Assembly (NCBI RefSeq): GCF_023684385.1 | Contig: NZ_JAGSOJ010000004.1 | Coordinates: forward strand, 434,001 to 498,000 | Length of the DNA: 64,000 nucleotides | Source: Oceanirhabdus seepicola | Lineage (GTDB): Bacteria; Bacillota; Clostridia; Clostridiales; Clostridiaceae | Direction of reading: 5' to 3' | In this document: positions 34,311 to 41,528 of the stretch, piece by piece | Layout: each line of letters starts with the position of its first letter | How positions within the stretch are numbered: the first letter of the stretch is position 1 | Notes under the pieces: model-generated | Seen by the model: only the letters and a program-made list of their open reading frames with translations | What the model was told of the DNA's origin: nothing | Database searches by the model: none | Position numbers and translations under genes: made by a program

Positions 34311-34439
34311 ATAAGCTCTCCCCTCTTAAATAAAATTAATATTATTAATACTTTGATCAAATTACAATATTTTATTGTTATTGGATTTGTTGCATATCAA
34401 TCTCTCATTTCTTAACATAAGAATAAATCGAAGCACTAA

Positions 34440-34892
34440 CTATTCTAAACTCCATTCATATATGCACACTTGTCGTTCCCCTTCTTGATACAACTGAGTA
34501 TATGAGGGTAAATTTACTATCTCTTTAAGTTTAAGACCTGCTATTTCACAAGTTCTTCTGGATGGTAAATTGTCTGGATTGCAAGTAATTATAATTCTAT
34601 TCATTCCATGTGTAATCGCTACGATTTTGATAATTTTACAAGCCTTTGAAGCATACTTATTTCCTCTGTTAGTTTCTTTAATTGCATAACCAATATTCCC
34701 CACATAATATAGATTTTCGTTGTACCCGACTCTAAAATCAATAGTACCTACACTTTCATCTGAATCATGTAGTGTAATTCTATATTTATAAGCAGGCACA
34801 TAGCCTTTTTCTTCATTAGATGGTGTTTTTTCTATAATCTTTAAATCAATCTCACCATCAGTTAAGTAATCAAAATTTTTGAACTCAAACAT
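34440..34892 (-). CDS. GNAT-family N-acetyltransferase
   Basis: 150 residues. NIGYAIKETNRGNKYASKACK is the acetyl-CoA loop (about 73-93; RGNKYA) and TCNPDNLPSRRTCEIAGLKL the last helix. It belongs to the RimJ/L-like 'predicted acetyltransferase' group. The substrate is unknown. AAAAGGGGG site before the ATG. Confidence 0.82.
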   Translation of the reverse strand: MFEFKNFDYLTDGEIDLKIIEKTPSNEEKGYVPAYKYRITLHDSDESVGTIDFRVGYNENLYYVGNIGYAIKETNRGNKYASKACKIIKIVAITHGMNRIIITCNPDNLPSRRTCEIAGLKLKEIVNLPSYTQLYQEGERQVCIYEWSLE

Positions 34893-34932
34893 CCTTATTC
34901 CCCCTTTTTAACACAAACACAATTAATATCAG

Positions 34933-35586
34933 CTACTTTATTGCTTTAATCAATGCAGTTTTATTCCATCTTCTTTCAACTGATATATTGTTAAACCCTG
35001 TATCAGAAAATAAAGCAAGTTCAGTATCTAACGCCAGTGGAACATCAATATGCATACTGCCAAAAGAAAGTTGTTGCCTTTTATAGAACTCTTCTGCTTT
35101 ATTTATTAAATTAATTTCAGTGTCTTTGTCTTTGCTTACAGTATCACCATTTATAAAATAACCATTTGGTTTTAAACAATTGTATATTTTGTTATAGAGT
35201 CGTATCTTTTGTTGTACCGTAAAATGATGAAAGGAATATGTAGAAAGCACCATATCAAAATTATTTTCTGTAAACGTAACATCAAAATACGAACCACAAA
35301 TAGTATTTAATGTTACTTGCGGATACACTTCCTTTTCCTTTAGCTCTGCCAACATCCCAGATGAAATATCAATTGCTGTAACTATCGCAGAATGCTTAAT
35401 TCTTTCTATTTCAAGTCCTGTTCCACACCCAAGAACCAAAATGATTTTTGGTTTTCCACAAATATTAATCTGCTTTTCTATTTCATCATAGAATTGGCAC
35501 ATCCCTAAATCTTCATAAAAATGCCTATCATAATCTGAAGCACATTTATTAAAATGAATATCCATATTATCAATTCCAAAATTCAT
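34933..35586 (-). CDS. Class I SAM-dependent methyltransferase
   Basis: 217 residues: motif I IILVLGCGTGLEIERI (about 48-63), TAIDISSGML and MVLSTYSFHHFTVQQK. Begins MNFGIDNMDIHFNKCASDYD, an N-terminal cap common in small-molecule methyltransferases of this type. Monocistronic, 40 bp upstream of a GNAT gene in the same direction. Substrate unknown. Confidence 0.83.
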   Translation of the reverse strand: MNFGIDNMDIHFNKCASDYDRHFYEDLGMCQFYDEIEKQINICGKPKIILVLGCGTGLEIERIKHSAIVTAIDISSGMLAELKEKEVYPQVTLNTICGSYFDVTFTENNFDMVLSTYSFHHFTVQQKIRLYNKIYNCLKPNGYFINGDTVSKDKDTEINLINKAEEFYKRQQLSFGSMHIDVPLALDTELALFSDTGFNNISVERRWNKTALIKAIK

Positions 35587-35675
35587 TAGATCCCCCCCTA
35601 AAACCTTTGAATTTTCTCATACATTCTGTTATAATTAATTTCTGTTTTCTAAAATTACTCTTCCTCAAATCACTT

Positions 35676-35741
35676 TTATCCACAATTAAAAAAATCAAAA
35701 ATAATCCACAATTCAAACTTTTTGCTCTTAAGTTATCCACA
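35676..35741 (+). promoter_or_regulatory. Cluster of DnaA-box-like 9-mers
   Basis: Two exact TTATCCACA boxes (35676-35684 and 35733-35741) and a TAATCCACA (35702-35710), all in the same direction within 66 bp of intergenic DNA. They match the DnaA consensus, but no dnaA, dnaN or other origin gene is near; they may titrate DnaA or be chance in AT-rich DNA. Confidence 0.4.
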
Positions 35742-35770
35742 TTTTATTCCTATTAGTCAACTCGTCTGAA

Positions 35771-36334
35771 TTATCTCGGAAGTATATCATCTAAATATTT
35801 ACATTCATATTCCCTTTGAACTATATCCATATATATTTCATCAAAATATTTATTGTTTATATAATAAGCCTCTCTTCTTCTTCCTATCTCTTTAAATCCT
35901 ATTTTTTCATATGCTCTTATAGCTCTTTCATTGAATGAAAAAACTCTTAACATTATATTGTTTAAGCCTAAGACTTTGAATCCATGGGATAAAATAAGTT
36001 CTATTGCCTCAACTCCGTATCCATTACCCCTATGTTCTTCTTCTCCGATAAATATACCTAATTCTGCTTTTCTATGGATATTATCAATTTGAAATAAAGA
36101 ACAATTTCCTATTAATTTATCTTCATCTTTTAATACAATTGCAAAGTTGCTCTCTTCATTTGCTAATCTTTCTACAGCTTCCTTTTCTTTAGATGTACTG
36201 ACATTTGTTGCGAAGTTTCCTAAATTTATTGTTACATTTAAATCATTCATCCACTTTGTATATATTTCATAATCTTCTACATTCATTGGTGAAAGATATA
36301 ACCTTTCACCATCTAACTTCTTAAAATATCTCAC
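35771..36334 (-). CDS. GNAT-family N-acetyltransferase (RimJ/RimL/SpeG-like)
   Basis: 187 residues from the GTG at 36334, 8 bases after AAGGGGG. A longer in-frame start (MKSKIELFF...) is translated linker sequence also present upstream of other genes and is not needed. Typical RimJ/L start (LDGERLYLSPMNVEDYEIYT), acetyl-CoA loop LGIFIGEEEHRGNGYGVEAI and end FNERAIRAYEKIGFKEIGRR. Substrate unknown. Confidence 0.83.
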   Translation of the reverse strand: MRYFKKLDGERLYLSPMNVEDYEIYTKWMNDLNVTINLGNFATNVSTSKEKEAVERLANEESNFAIVLKDEDKLIGNCSLFQIDNIHRKAELGIFIGEEEHRGNGYGVEAIELILSHGFKVLGLNNIMLRVFSFNERAIRAYEKIGFKEIGRRREAYYINNKYFDEIYMDIVQREYECKYLDDILPR

Positions 36335-36344
36335 TTTTAAAACC

Positions 36345-36412
36345 CCCTTGTTGTTTCTAAAGAATAATTCTATCTTTGATTTCATTGATTTTGTTTTCAA
36401 ATAATAGTTCTA
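36345..36412 (-). repeat. Island linker, copy D
   Basis: Minus strand: TATTTGAAAACAAAATCAAT, GAAATCAAAGATAGAATTA, TTCTTTAGAAACAACAAGGG. It is the most complete form of the AT-rich half; here its ATG frame runs on in phase into the acetyltransferase. Confidence 0.65.
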
Positions 36413-36958
36413 TTAGTTGAGAGTGGATAGGCTTATCTCTATTCCCATCTCTTTAGCAACCCTCACACATCTGTCATAATGTGCCCCTTTAGTCTTAACT
36501 CCATGAAGATATCTATCTAGTGAATCCACATCCTTCAATAACTCAGTTAAATCGTCCTCATCAGCTACATCTTTCTGACTATGTCTAACAACTGCATATG
36601 CTATACTGTCTATTTCCTTTTTAGTTATTATTGGTGAATCACCTCTGAATGTTTCATTGTACTTTTCTAAGAACTCATATACATAGATTTCTCCAGCTTC
36701 AGCATGATTTTTTTGAGTTTTAGTCATCACAGCACCAATATCATGTATTGCAGCTGTTATTGCGGCTAACTCCTCATCAATTCCTCTCTTATTTGCTAAA
36801 ACTTTAGCTAACTGAGCAGATGAGTACATATGCATAATATTCCATACTACTGGATGATCTCTTCCCTCATCTGACAGACTCTTCATATATGAAAGATAAT
36901 TTGTTTGAAGTGTGTTTAACCTTCTAAAATCTTTTCTAATAACCTTTTTATTCTCCAT
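36413..36958 (-). CDS. HD-domain phosphohydrolase behind a leader-peptide hairpin
   Basis: 181 residues. HD-superfamily ligands: His in HPVVWNIMHMYSS (about 35-47), the HD pair in AAIHDIGAVM (about 71-74), His in QKNHAEAGE, and a later Asp in LKDVDSLDRYLHG. HD proteins of this size hydrolyse nucleotides or phosphoesters; the exact substrate is unknown. Its 5' leader is homologous to that of the methyltransferase at 32299-33114, with a five-codon frame (MRVWY) and a 10-bp perfect hairpin covering the AAAG of its ribosome site. Confidence 0.82.
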   Translation of the reverse strand: MENKKVIRKDFRRLNTLQTNYLSYMKSLSDEGRDHPVVWNIMHMYSSAQLAKVLANKRGIDEELAAITAAIHDIGAVMTKTQKNHAEAGEIYVYEFLEKYNETFRGDSPIITKKEIDSIAYAVVRHSQKDVADEDDLTELLKDVDSLDRYLHGVKTKGAHYDRCVRVAKEMGIEISLSTLN

Positions 36959-36962
36959 TTTT

Positions 36963-37016
36963 CACCTTTAGTGAGTAATTGTATTATTAGTACCAAACCC
37001 TCACTAAAGTCCCCCC
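36963..37016 (-). promoter_or_regulatory. Leader-peptide (MRVWY) attenuator hairpin
   Basis: Minus strand: GGGGGG (37016-37011), 6-base gap, then a frame from GTG (37004) to TAA (36987) encoding MRVWY. The arms CTTTAGTGAG (37009-37000) and CTCACTAAAG (36975-36966) are perfectly complementary. The 3' arm includes the AAAG of the HD gene's AAAGGTG ribosome site, so folding should block translation unless a ribosome occupies the leader frame. Confidence 0.68.
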
Positions 37017-37163
37017 TTTTGCTATCTAGTGTAGTACATCCTGCTCTAACTGATTTTGTACATTTATACATAGACTACATATAATCAATGTAATGTAAAA
37101 TTTAATTATTATGGATTAGTTAGCATTTAAGAATAAATTAAAGCACCTTGTTAGATGCCATAC

Positions 37164-37919
37164 TTACTCAATATGTTCTTCTTTAATCCTAATAATCTCT
37201 ACCATAGGATATCTTTTATTTATCATTTTAACTAAACTTTCCAATCCGAATATCTCGGTAAATGTATGACTGCCAACTATAAGATTCATTTTACTATATT
37301 GTGCATATTGAACAGTATATAGTATCTTTTCACCAGTAAAATATGCATCACAACCTAAATTAACAGCATCTTTTATATCAATAGCAGAAAAACCTGCACC
37401 TGTTACTACCCCTATTTTCTTTATTAATCTTTCGTTGTTTTTCCATTTTCGTACTGGTTCTTCTAGCAACATTTCTATTTTATTCACAAGTTTTTCAAAC
37501 TCGATTGGCTCATCTATTTCTCCTATTCTTCCACAATACATTCCTTCGTCATTTGAAAATTTATCTGTGACCCTAAATCCAAGTTTTTTTAATATTGAAG
37601 TGTTGTTACCAAATTCAGCATCATCTAAAGGTAAATGAATAAAGAAATGCGTTATGTTACTATGTTTTAAAATTTCAAGTACTTCTTCCTTTATTCCAGA
37701 CATCCATTCCCAAGCATCATGATGTGTTATTAACAAATCAACATTATTTTTTGCTGCTTCTCGTGCAGATTCAATAGTTAAATTGGTACAATACCCCAAT
37801 TTAGAAACATCTTTTATTCCCATGTTAGTGAATCCATATTCATTTTTTCCTTTTACAATCTCTAATTTTTCTTTTGTAAAAGTATCAATAATAAAGTTTT
37901 CAAAATCATTGATTAACAT
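37164..37919 (-). CDS. Nif3/DUF34-family protein
   Basis: 251 residues. The NNVDLLITHHDAWEW motif (about 59-73) carries the paired metal-binding histidines, and VGSHTFTEIFGL near the C-terminus supplies the second metal site. Nif3-like proteins are conserved dinuclear-metal proteins, proposed as GTP cyclohydrolase-like; no firm function. A separate YqfO-type C-terminal domain is encoded alone at 41529-41894. GGGGGAG site before the ATG. Confidence 0.85.
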   Translation of the reverse strand: MLINDFENFIIDTFTKEKLEIVKGKNEYGFTNMGIKDVSKLGYCTNLTIESAREAAKNNVDLLITHHDAWEWMSGIKEEVLEILKHSNITHFFIHLPLDDAEFGNNTSILKKLGFRVTDKFSNDEGMYCGRIGEIDEPIEFEKLVNKIEMLLEEPVRKWKNNERLIKKIGVVTGAGFSAIDIKDAVNLGCDAYFTGEKILYTVQYAQYSKMNLIVGSHTFTEIFGLESLVKMINKRYPMVEIIRIKEEHIE

Positions 37920-37951
37920 ACTTTCTCCCCCTTAAATATCTTCAACACATC

Positions 37952-38064
37952 TACAATGTTTCAGCCAGCTGAAACGAGTAAAATCTCTTTGTCAAAAAAA
38001 CAATACAATTAAGATTTCTCGTAGAGAAATGTCCTTCATTATACATTATCAATTATCCATTTCT
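37952..38064. repeat. Right-half copy of the multi-hairpin repeat
   Basis: Contains GTTTCAGCCAGCTGAAAC plus GAGTAAAA, AACAATACAATTAAGATTTC, the hairpin ATTTCTCGTAGAGAAAT and the end CATTATACATTATCAATTAT. It matches the right half of the complete elements at 57427-57682 and 63005-63254, with compensating changes in the hairpin stems. Confidence 0.7.
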
Positions 38065-38065
38065 T

Positions 38066-38578
38066 TTAAAGTTTCCATCCAAAAGCAACAGCCTTTACTT
38101 TCTTCCCTCCATACTCTAGCCATTTCTCCTCTGACAATTTTTCTCCTCCCATTGCCTTATAGAATCCGCAGGCATTATTTTCTTCTAGTGCCCATAAAAT
38201 CATGTTTTTAAATCCTCTTTCCTTTAACTCTTCTCTTACCTTATTTAAAAGTTGCTTCCCATATCCTTGTCCCTGAGCTTCTTTTAAAAAATAAATCCCA
38301 TATAGTTCACCATCATATTTTTCTCCACCTTTATTACATATATCTTCTCTAGAACTTCCATATTTGGCAAACCCAACAAGGTTCTTATCTTTATTTTCAA
38401 ATACCAAACCTGAAACATTACCACTAGCCATGAATTGCCTGTTTCTATCATATCTGCTCTCATAAGTCATATTCTCAAGATATTCATCTGGCACTATTCC
38501 TCTATAAGTTGTTTTCCAAGAATCAACATGAACCTTAGTAACTTCAATATAATCTTCATCTTTATACTTCCTAATCAT
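38066..38578 (-). CDS. GNAT-family N-acetyltransferase
   Basis: 170 residues. GIYFLKEAQGQGYGKQLLNK (acetyl-CoA loop QGQGYG, about 97-102) and EENNACGFYKAMGGEKLSEE as the C-terminal strand/helix. The MIRKYKDEDYIEVTKVHVDSW start and TTYRGIVPDEYLENM segment are typical of a common Firmicutes GNAT group. Its stop lies at the edge of a right-half copy of the multi-hairpin repeat. Substrate unknown. Confidence 0.85.
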   Translation of the reverse strand: MIRKYKDEDYIEVTKVHVDSWKTTYRGIVPDEYLENMTYESRYDRNRQFMASGNVSGLVFENKDKNLVGFAKYGSSREDICNKGGEKYDGELYGIYFLKEAQGQGYGKQLLNKVREELKERGFKNMILWALEENNACGFYKAMGGEKLSEEKWLEYGGKKVKAVAFGWKL

Positions 38579-38585
38579 TTTTAAA

Positions 38586-38605
38586 ACCCCCTTATTGTTT
38601 CTAAA
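38586..38605 (-). repeat. Island linker, short copy F
   Basis: Minus strand ATTTAGAAACAATAAGGGGG immediately before the GNAT start; the 3' ribosome-site end of the shared linker. Confidence 0.5.
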
Positions 38606-38610
38606 TAATC

Positions 38611-38687
38611 AAAAAAGCCACACCCCGCACCTCCTAAATCGCTATATTTTCTAGTACAGCGCTTTAATGTTGGGTGCAAAGCATGGC
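38611..38687 (-). terminator. Elaborate GC-rich terminator/attenuator structure
   Basis: Minus strand: GCCATGCTTTGCACCC pairs with GGTGCGGGGTGTGGC (several G-T pairs) around an inner hairpin AGCGCTGTA../..TATAGCG, then TTTTTT. It follows the upstream acetyltransferase gene by 23 bp and precedes the next by 33 bp, so it may end the former or attenuate the latter. Confidence 0.6.
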
Positions 38688-38709
38688 TAATTATAAAGAT
38701 GAATTTTCT

Positions 38710-39261
38710 CTATTTATTCATCTCATCATAATCACTCTTCAGGATGCTCATGATTAAATAATCTGTGTATTCTCCATTGTGGAAGAACTTCTCTTTTAGT
38801 CTTCCTTCCTCCTTGAATCCACATTTCTCATAGCACCTTATAGCACGTTTATTATAATCATGCACCTCTAATTCAAGTCTATTAAGGTTTAATACGTTAA
38901 ATACGATATGTTGCATAACCTTGATGGCTTCAGAACCATATCCTTTTCCCCTATTTCCTTTGGTACCAATAACAATACCTAATACCGCAAATCTACTTCT
39001 CCAATCCACTTCTATTAAATCTATTTGTCCAATATACTCCTGAGTGTCTTTATTGGCAATAATAAAATTAGTCTTTTCTAGCCCCTTCTTACTGTTAATA
39101 AAGTTCATATACGCCTCAGTATTGCTTGCTGTATGAGGAAATATAAATATATCTGATAAATTGGCTGTAATCTCAGGGTCGTTTACCCATCCTCTGATAC
39201 ACTCAAAATCTTCTTGTCTATATTCTCTTAAAACTATTCTGTCTCCATAATAATGTGGCAT
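38710..39261 (-). CDS. GNAT-family N-acetyltransferase (RimJ/RimL-like)
   Basis: 183 residues: YGDRIVLREYRQEDFECIRG start, acetyl-CoA loop GIVIGTKGNRGKGYGSEAIK (about 96-115) and VHDYNKRAIRCYEKCGFKEEGR end, the layout of RimJ/RimL/SpeG-like acetyltransferases. Monocistronic. AAAGGGAGG site. Substrate unknown. Confidence 0.86.
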   Translation of the reverse strand: MPHYYGDRIVLREYRQEDFECIRGWVNDPEITANLSDIFIFPHTASNTEAYMNFINSKKGLEKTNFIIANKDTQEYIGQIDLIEVDWRSRFAVLGIVIGTKGNRGKGYGSEAIKVMQHIVFNVLNLNRLELEVHDYNKRAIRCYEKCGFKEEGRLKEKFFHNGEYTDYLIMSILKSDYDEMNK

Positions 39262-39404
39262 ATTTCTTCCTCCCTTTAATTACGATTTATATATTAGTTT
39301 TCCCTTCTATAGATATACGGCATATATACTAAAATTAAGATATTCTGAAGCATGAAGAATATTTTTCTTCTTTCTTCTTTCTTCTCTGTTCTTTGTCTTT
39401 ATAG

Positions 39405-40157
39405 TTACTTCTTGCAAATATACACCCCAAAGTTGTTTTCATCTGCAACTTCACCATGTATATCAGAATAACATTCAATATCTGAAAAACCTGATTCCTT
39501 TAAGATATCTAGTATCTCTCCATGAGTAAATGCTTTTTGCTTCTCTCTGTATTCAATAATCTCTTTTTTCTTAGGATCAATAAAGATACAATTCTCGATT
39601 CTAAATCCATCTTCCATATATTTTTCACTTAAAATATATTTACCATTTTGCTCTCCCCAGTCTTTTATTTTCTCCTGAGTTAATTGTCCATTCATCGTCG
39701 TTCCAGCTATCTTTAAAAGAAATTTTCCATCCCCTTTAAGTGCTTTATGAATATTCTTAAAGTGTTGATTCAGCTCTTCTTCTTTCATAAGTCCTAATGT
39801 ATGGTTGTACGCTAATATGAAATCGTACTGTTCTTTATCTCTAATATGTAATCCTCTTTGAAATCTAAAATCAACATTTAAATCATTATATAGTGCATGT
39901 TTTCTAGCTTCATCAATATATAAGGATGCAATATCAATACCAGTAACATTATGTCCCCTCTTAGCCAATTCCAAGGAATGTCTTCCTGTTCCACATCCAA
40001 CATCAAGAATTTTCAAATCCCCTTCAAACTTTAACAAATGATTTAGTTTATCTACTTCCTCAGCTGTTTCTTTTTTCCCAGGAAAACCCACCCAGTCAGC
40101 AAATGCCTTCTGTGCGTCTTCATTTTCCCACATCCAGTTAATTACCTTTCTATTCAT
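39405..40157 (-). CDS. Class I SAM-dependent methyltransferase
   Basis: 250 residues. Motif I KILDVGCGTGRHSLELAKRG (about 50-69), TGIDIASLYI and FILAYNHTLGLMKEEEL mark the fold. The N-terminal DAQKAFADWVGFPGKKET segment is an extra cap. The substrate is unknown. AGGAGG precedes the ATG. Confidence 0.83.
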   Translation of the reverse strand: MNRKVINWMWENEDAQKAFADWVGFPGKKETAEEVDKLNHLLKFEGDLKILDVGCGTGRHSLELAKRGHNVTGIDIASLYIDEARKHALYNDLNVDFRFQRGLHIRDKEQYDFILAYNHTLGLMKEEELNQHFKNIHKALKGDGKFLLKIAGTTMNGQLTQEKIKDWGEQNGKYILSEKYMEDGFRIENCIFIDPKKKEIIEYREKQKAFTHGEILDILKESGFSDIECYSDIHGEVADENNFGVYICKK

Positions 40158-40237
40158 TATGATTCCTCCTCTTGTTTAGCTTATATATTTATATATTTAT
40201 TAGCTTACTATAGTCTTGGATATTTTATATTTATTTT

Positions 40238-40426
40238 TCATCTCAAGACAAGAACTTCATATATTGAAAACAAATCTTCCGATAACGGGTTTCCTTTGGG
40301 AATTAGATACCCATCGTTTAATGGTTGATCTGGTATAGTATTTCCTATTAATAACACATCTGCACCATATAAATCTTCATCCTGTGGGAAAGGCTTTACA
40401 TCACACGGCGCATGAATAACAAATTT
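40238..40426 (-). pseudogene. C-terminal remnant of an unidentified gene
   Basis: Starting right after the acetyltransferase's TAG, and in the same phase, the minus strand reads 62 codons (KFVIHAPCDVKPFPQDEDLY, GADVLLIGNTIPDQPLNDGY, LIPKGNPLSEDLFSIYEVLV) to TGA at 40238. It lacks a start and a ribosome site and looks like the end of a real protein. Most likely the leftover of a gene replaced by the acetyltransferase cassette; a readthrough fusion is less likely. The family was not recognised. Confidence 0.55.
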
Positions 40427-40897
40427 CTAAATTTTCTTAATCATCTTCTTGCTAAGATCTATGTATCCTAACTTCTCGTATAAGGCTATAGCTGCTTTGT
40501 TGAAATCATATACATTCAATTCTATTTCTTCTATTCCTCTACTCTTCAACCAATTTTCGGCTTCATCCATGAGCTTTTTACCAATACCTAATCCTCTGCT
40601 GCTATCCTGGACTATTAAATTTTCAATCCAACCAAATTGTCTGGGTTTAAATATAGAAATGTCTGGTGTTTTCATAACTCTAGCTATTATTAAACCAACA
40701 ATATTTCCTTTATATTCACAAACAAATATATTTGATTCTTCATCATCAAGTTTACTATTAATAAATTCTTCTCTTGATTCATGAGATTTTCTAAATTTAT
40801 GTGGAAGGTTTACTCTATGATGTTCATCGCCCTCATACATTAATGCATCCATTTCTTTAATATCATTCTTATTTCCTTCTCTAATTAGCAATTCCAT
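40427..40897 (-). CDS. GNAT-family N-acetyltransferase with structured leader
   Basis: 156 residues from the ATG at 40897 (AGGAGG 9 bases upstream; a longer frame lies within the leader and has no site). FGWIENLIVQDSSRGLGIGK (acetyl-CoA loop SRGLGIG, about 103-109) and YDFNKAAIALYEKLGYIDLS are clear GNAT segments. A 120-base leader with a terminator hairpin precedes the gene, so expression is probably attenuated. An unrelated gene remnant follows in phase after its stop. Substrate unknown. Confidence 0.85.
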   Translation of the reverse strand: MELLIREGNKNDIKEMDALMYEGDEHHRVNLPHKFRKSHESREEFINSKLDDEESNIFVCEYKGNIVGLIIARVMKTPDISIFKPRQFGWIENLIVQDSSRGLGIGKKLMDEAENWLKSRGIEEIELNVYDFNKAAIALYEKLGYIDLSKKMIKKI

Positions 40898-40943
40898 AAC
40901 TAGTAACCTCCTTTCATCCTTTTTCACTTTAATCAGATAAAGC

Positions 40944-41058
40944 AAAAAAACCCTATCAGAATCGCAATAGCGACTCCGCAGGGTTACATATCTGCGTGTA
41001 GGATTTTCCCTGTGCCGCTCACAATAGATTTACATTGTTTAGACACACTCACCAATAT
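40944..41058 (-). ncRNA. Structured 5' leader with terminator (riboswitch- or attenuator-like)
   Basis: After a strong promoter the minus strand carries hairpin ACAAT/ATTGT, GGCACAGGGAAAATCC, TACA/TGTA, and then a terminator AACCCT.GAGTCGC/GCGATTC.AGGGTT plus TTTTTTT (40985-40944). CACAGGG (41014-41008) can pair with CCCTGCG (40983-40977), competing with the terminator stem. It fits no riboswitch class I can name with confidence. Confidence 0.6.
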
Positions 41059-41064
41059 ATTGTA

Positions 41065-41093
41065 ATTTTATACAATTCTTTCGACGTTGTCAA
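41065..41093 (-). promoter_or_regulatory. Promoter of the structured GNAT leader
   Basis: Minus strand TTGACA (41093-41088), 17-bp spacer, TAAAAT (41070-41065). It places the transcript start near 41058. Confidence 0.75.
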
Positions 41094-41139
41094 CAGTTTA
41101 AAATGCAAAATTTCGAATTTTCCATTTTCTCTCTTTCAT

Positions 41140-41343
41140 TCATAAAAAGAATTCAAATGATTTTATGTTCTCCACCTTGAATATTTGATTCAATATTTTT
41201 ATGCTTGAACCACTCTTCATACTGCTAGCATTTGTAAGTATCTGAAGTAATTTAACATAATTTAAGTTACGAGCAATTTGCTGTGATTGAGCCTCACTAT
41301 AAAAGTATTTCTTTCCATCCTTCAACTTTATGGCCATTCTCAT
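41140..41343 (-). CDS. Small hypothetical protein
   Basis: 67 residues with a natural-looking composition (KDGKKYFYSEAQSQQIARNL, SIKILNQIFKVENIKSFEF), possibly a small beta-rich or phage-type protein. There is no good ribosome site before either ATG (41343 or 41337) and no terminator after it. I do not recognise the family. Confidence 0.4.
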   Translation of the reverse strand: MRMAIKLKDGKKYFYSEAQSQQIARNLNYVKLLQILTNASSMKSGSSIKILNQIFKVENIKSFEFFL

Positions 41344-41528
41344 ACAATGCTACCCTCATAATCATTACTATAATTTTAGTATATTCTCGTGTATGAAAAT
41401 AGTGAATTAATTATATAGATATTCCATATTAGAAATTGATTTATTCGAATATATAAAATGTAATTTTAACCAAAGAAAATCTTTGATATTTATTCTTAAA
41501 TTCTATATATTCTATTTTATTCATTTGT

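Noticed and set aside
35676..35741. Replication origin
   Set aside because: Only three boxes, no dnaA/dnaN/parB genes or AT-unwinding element of note, and no change in gene orientation.
36335..36400. N-terminal extension of the acetyltransferase (MKTKSMKSKIELFF...)
   Set aside because: It is translated linker sequence also found upstream of unrelated genes, and a good ribosome site precedes the GTG at 36334.
40986..41020. Resemblance of GCACAGGG..AAA to the start of c-di-GMP-I riboswitches
   Set aside because: The other conserved segments of that class (GGGACGCAAAGCC, the GNRA tetraloop receptor and the 3' closing part) are missing.
41018..41052. GTG-started 22-codon frame across the structured leader (ending ...HADM)
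   Set aside because: No ribosome site precedes it and the GTG would be only a few bases from the predicted transcript start; the structure explains the region better.
25169..41343. CRISPR array or integron with attC sites
   Set aside because: The repeated linkers are spaced by whole genes, are not regularly spaced short repeats, lack attC-type GTTRRRY ends, and no cas or integrase gene is present.
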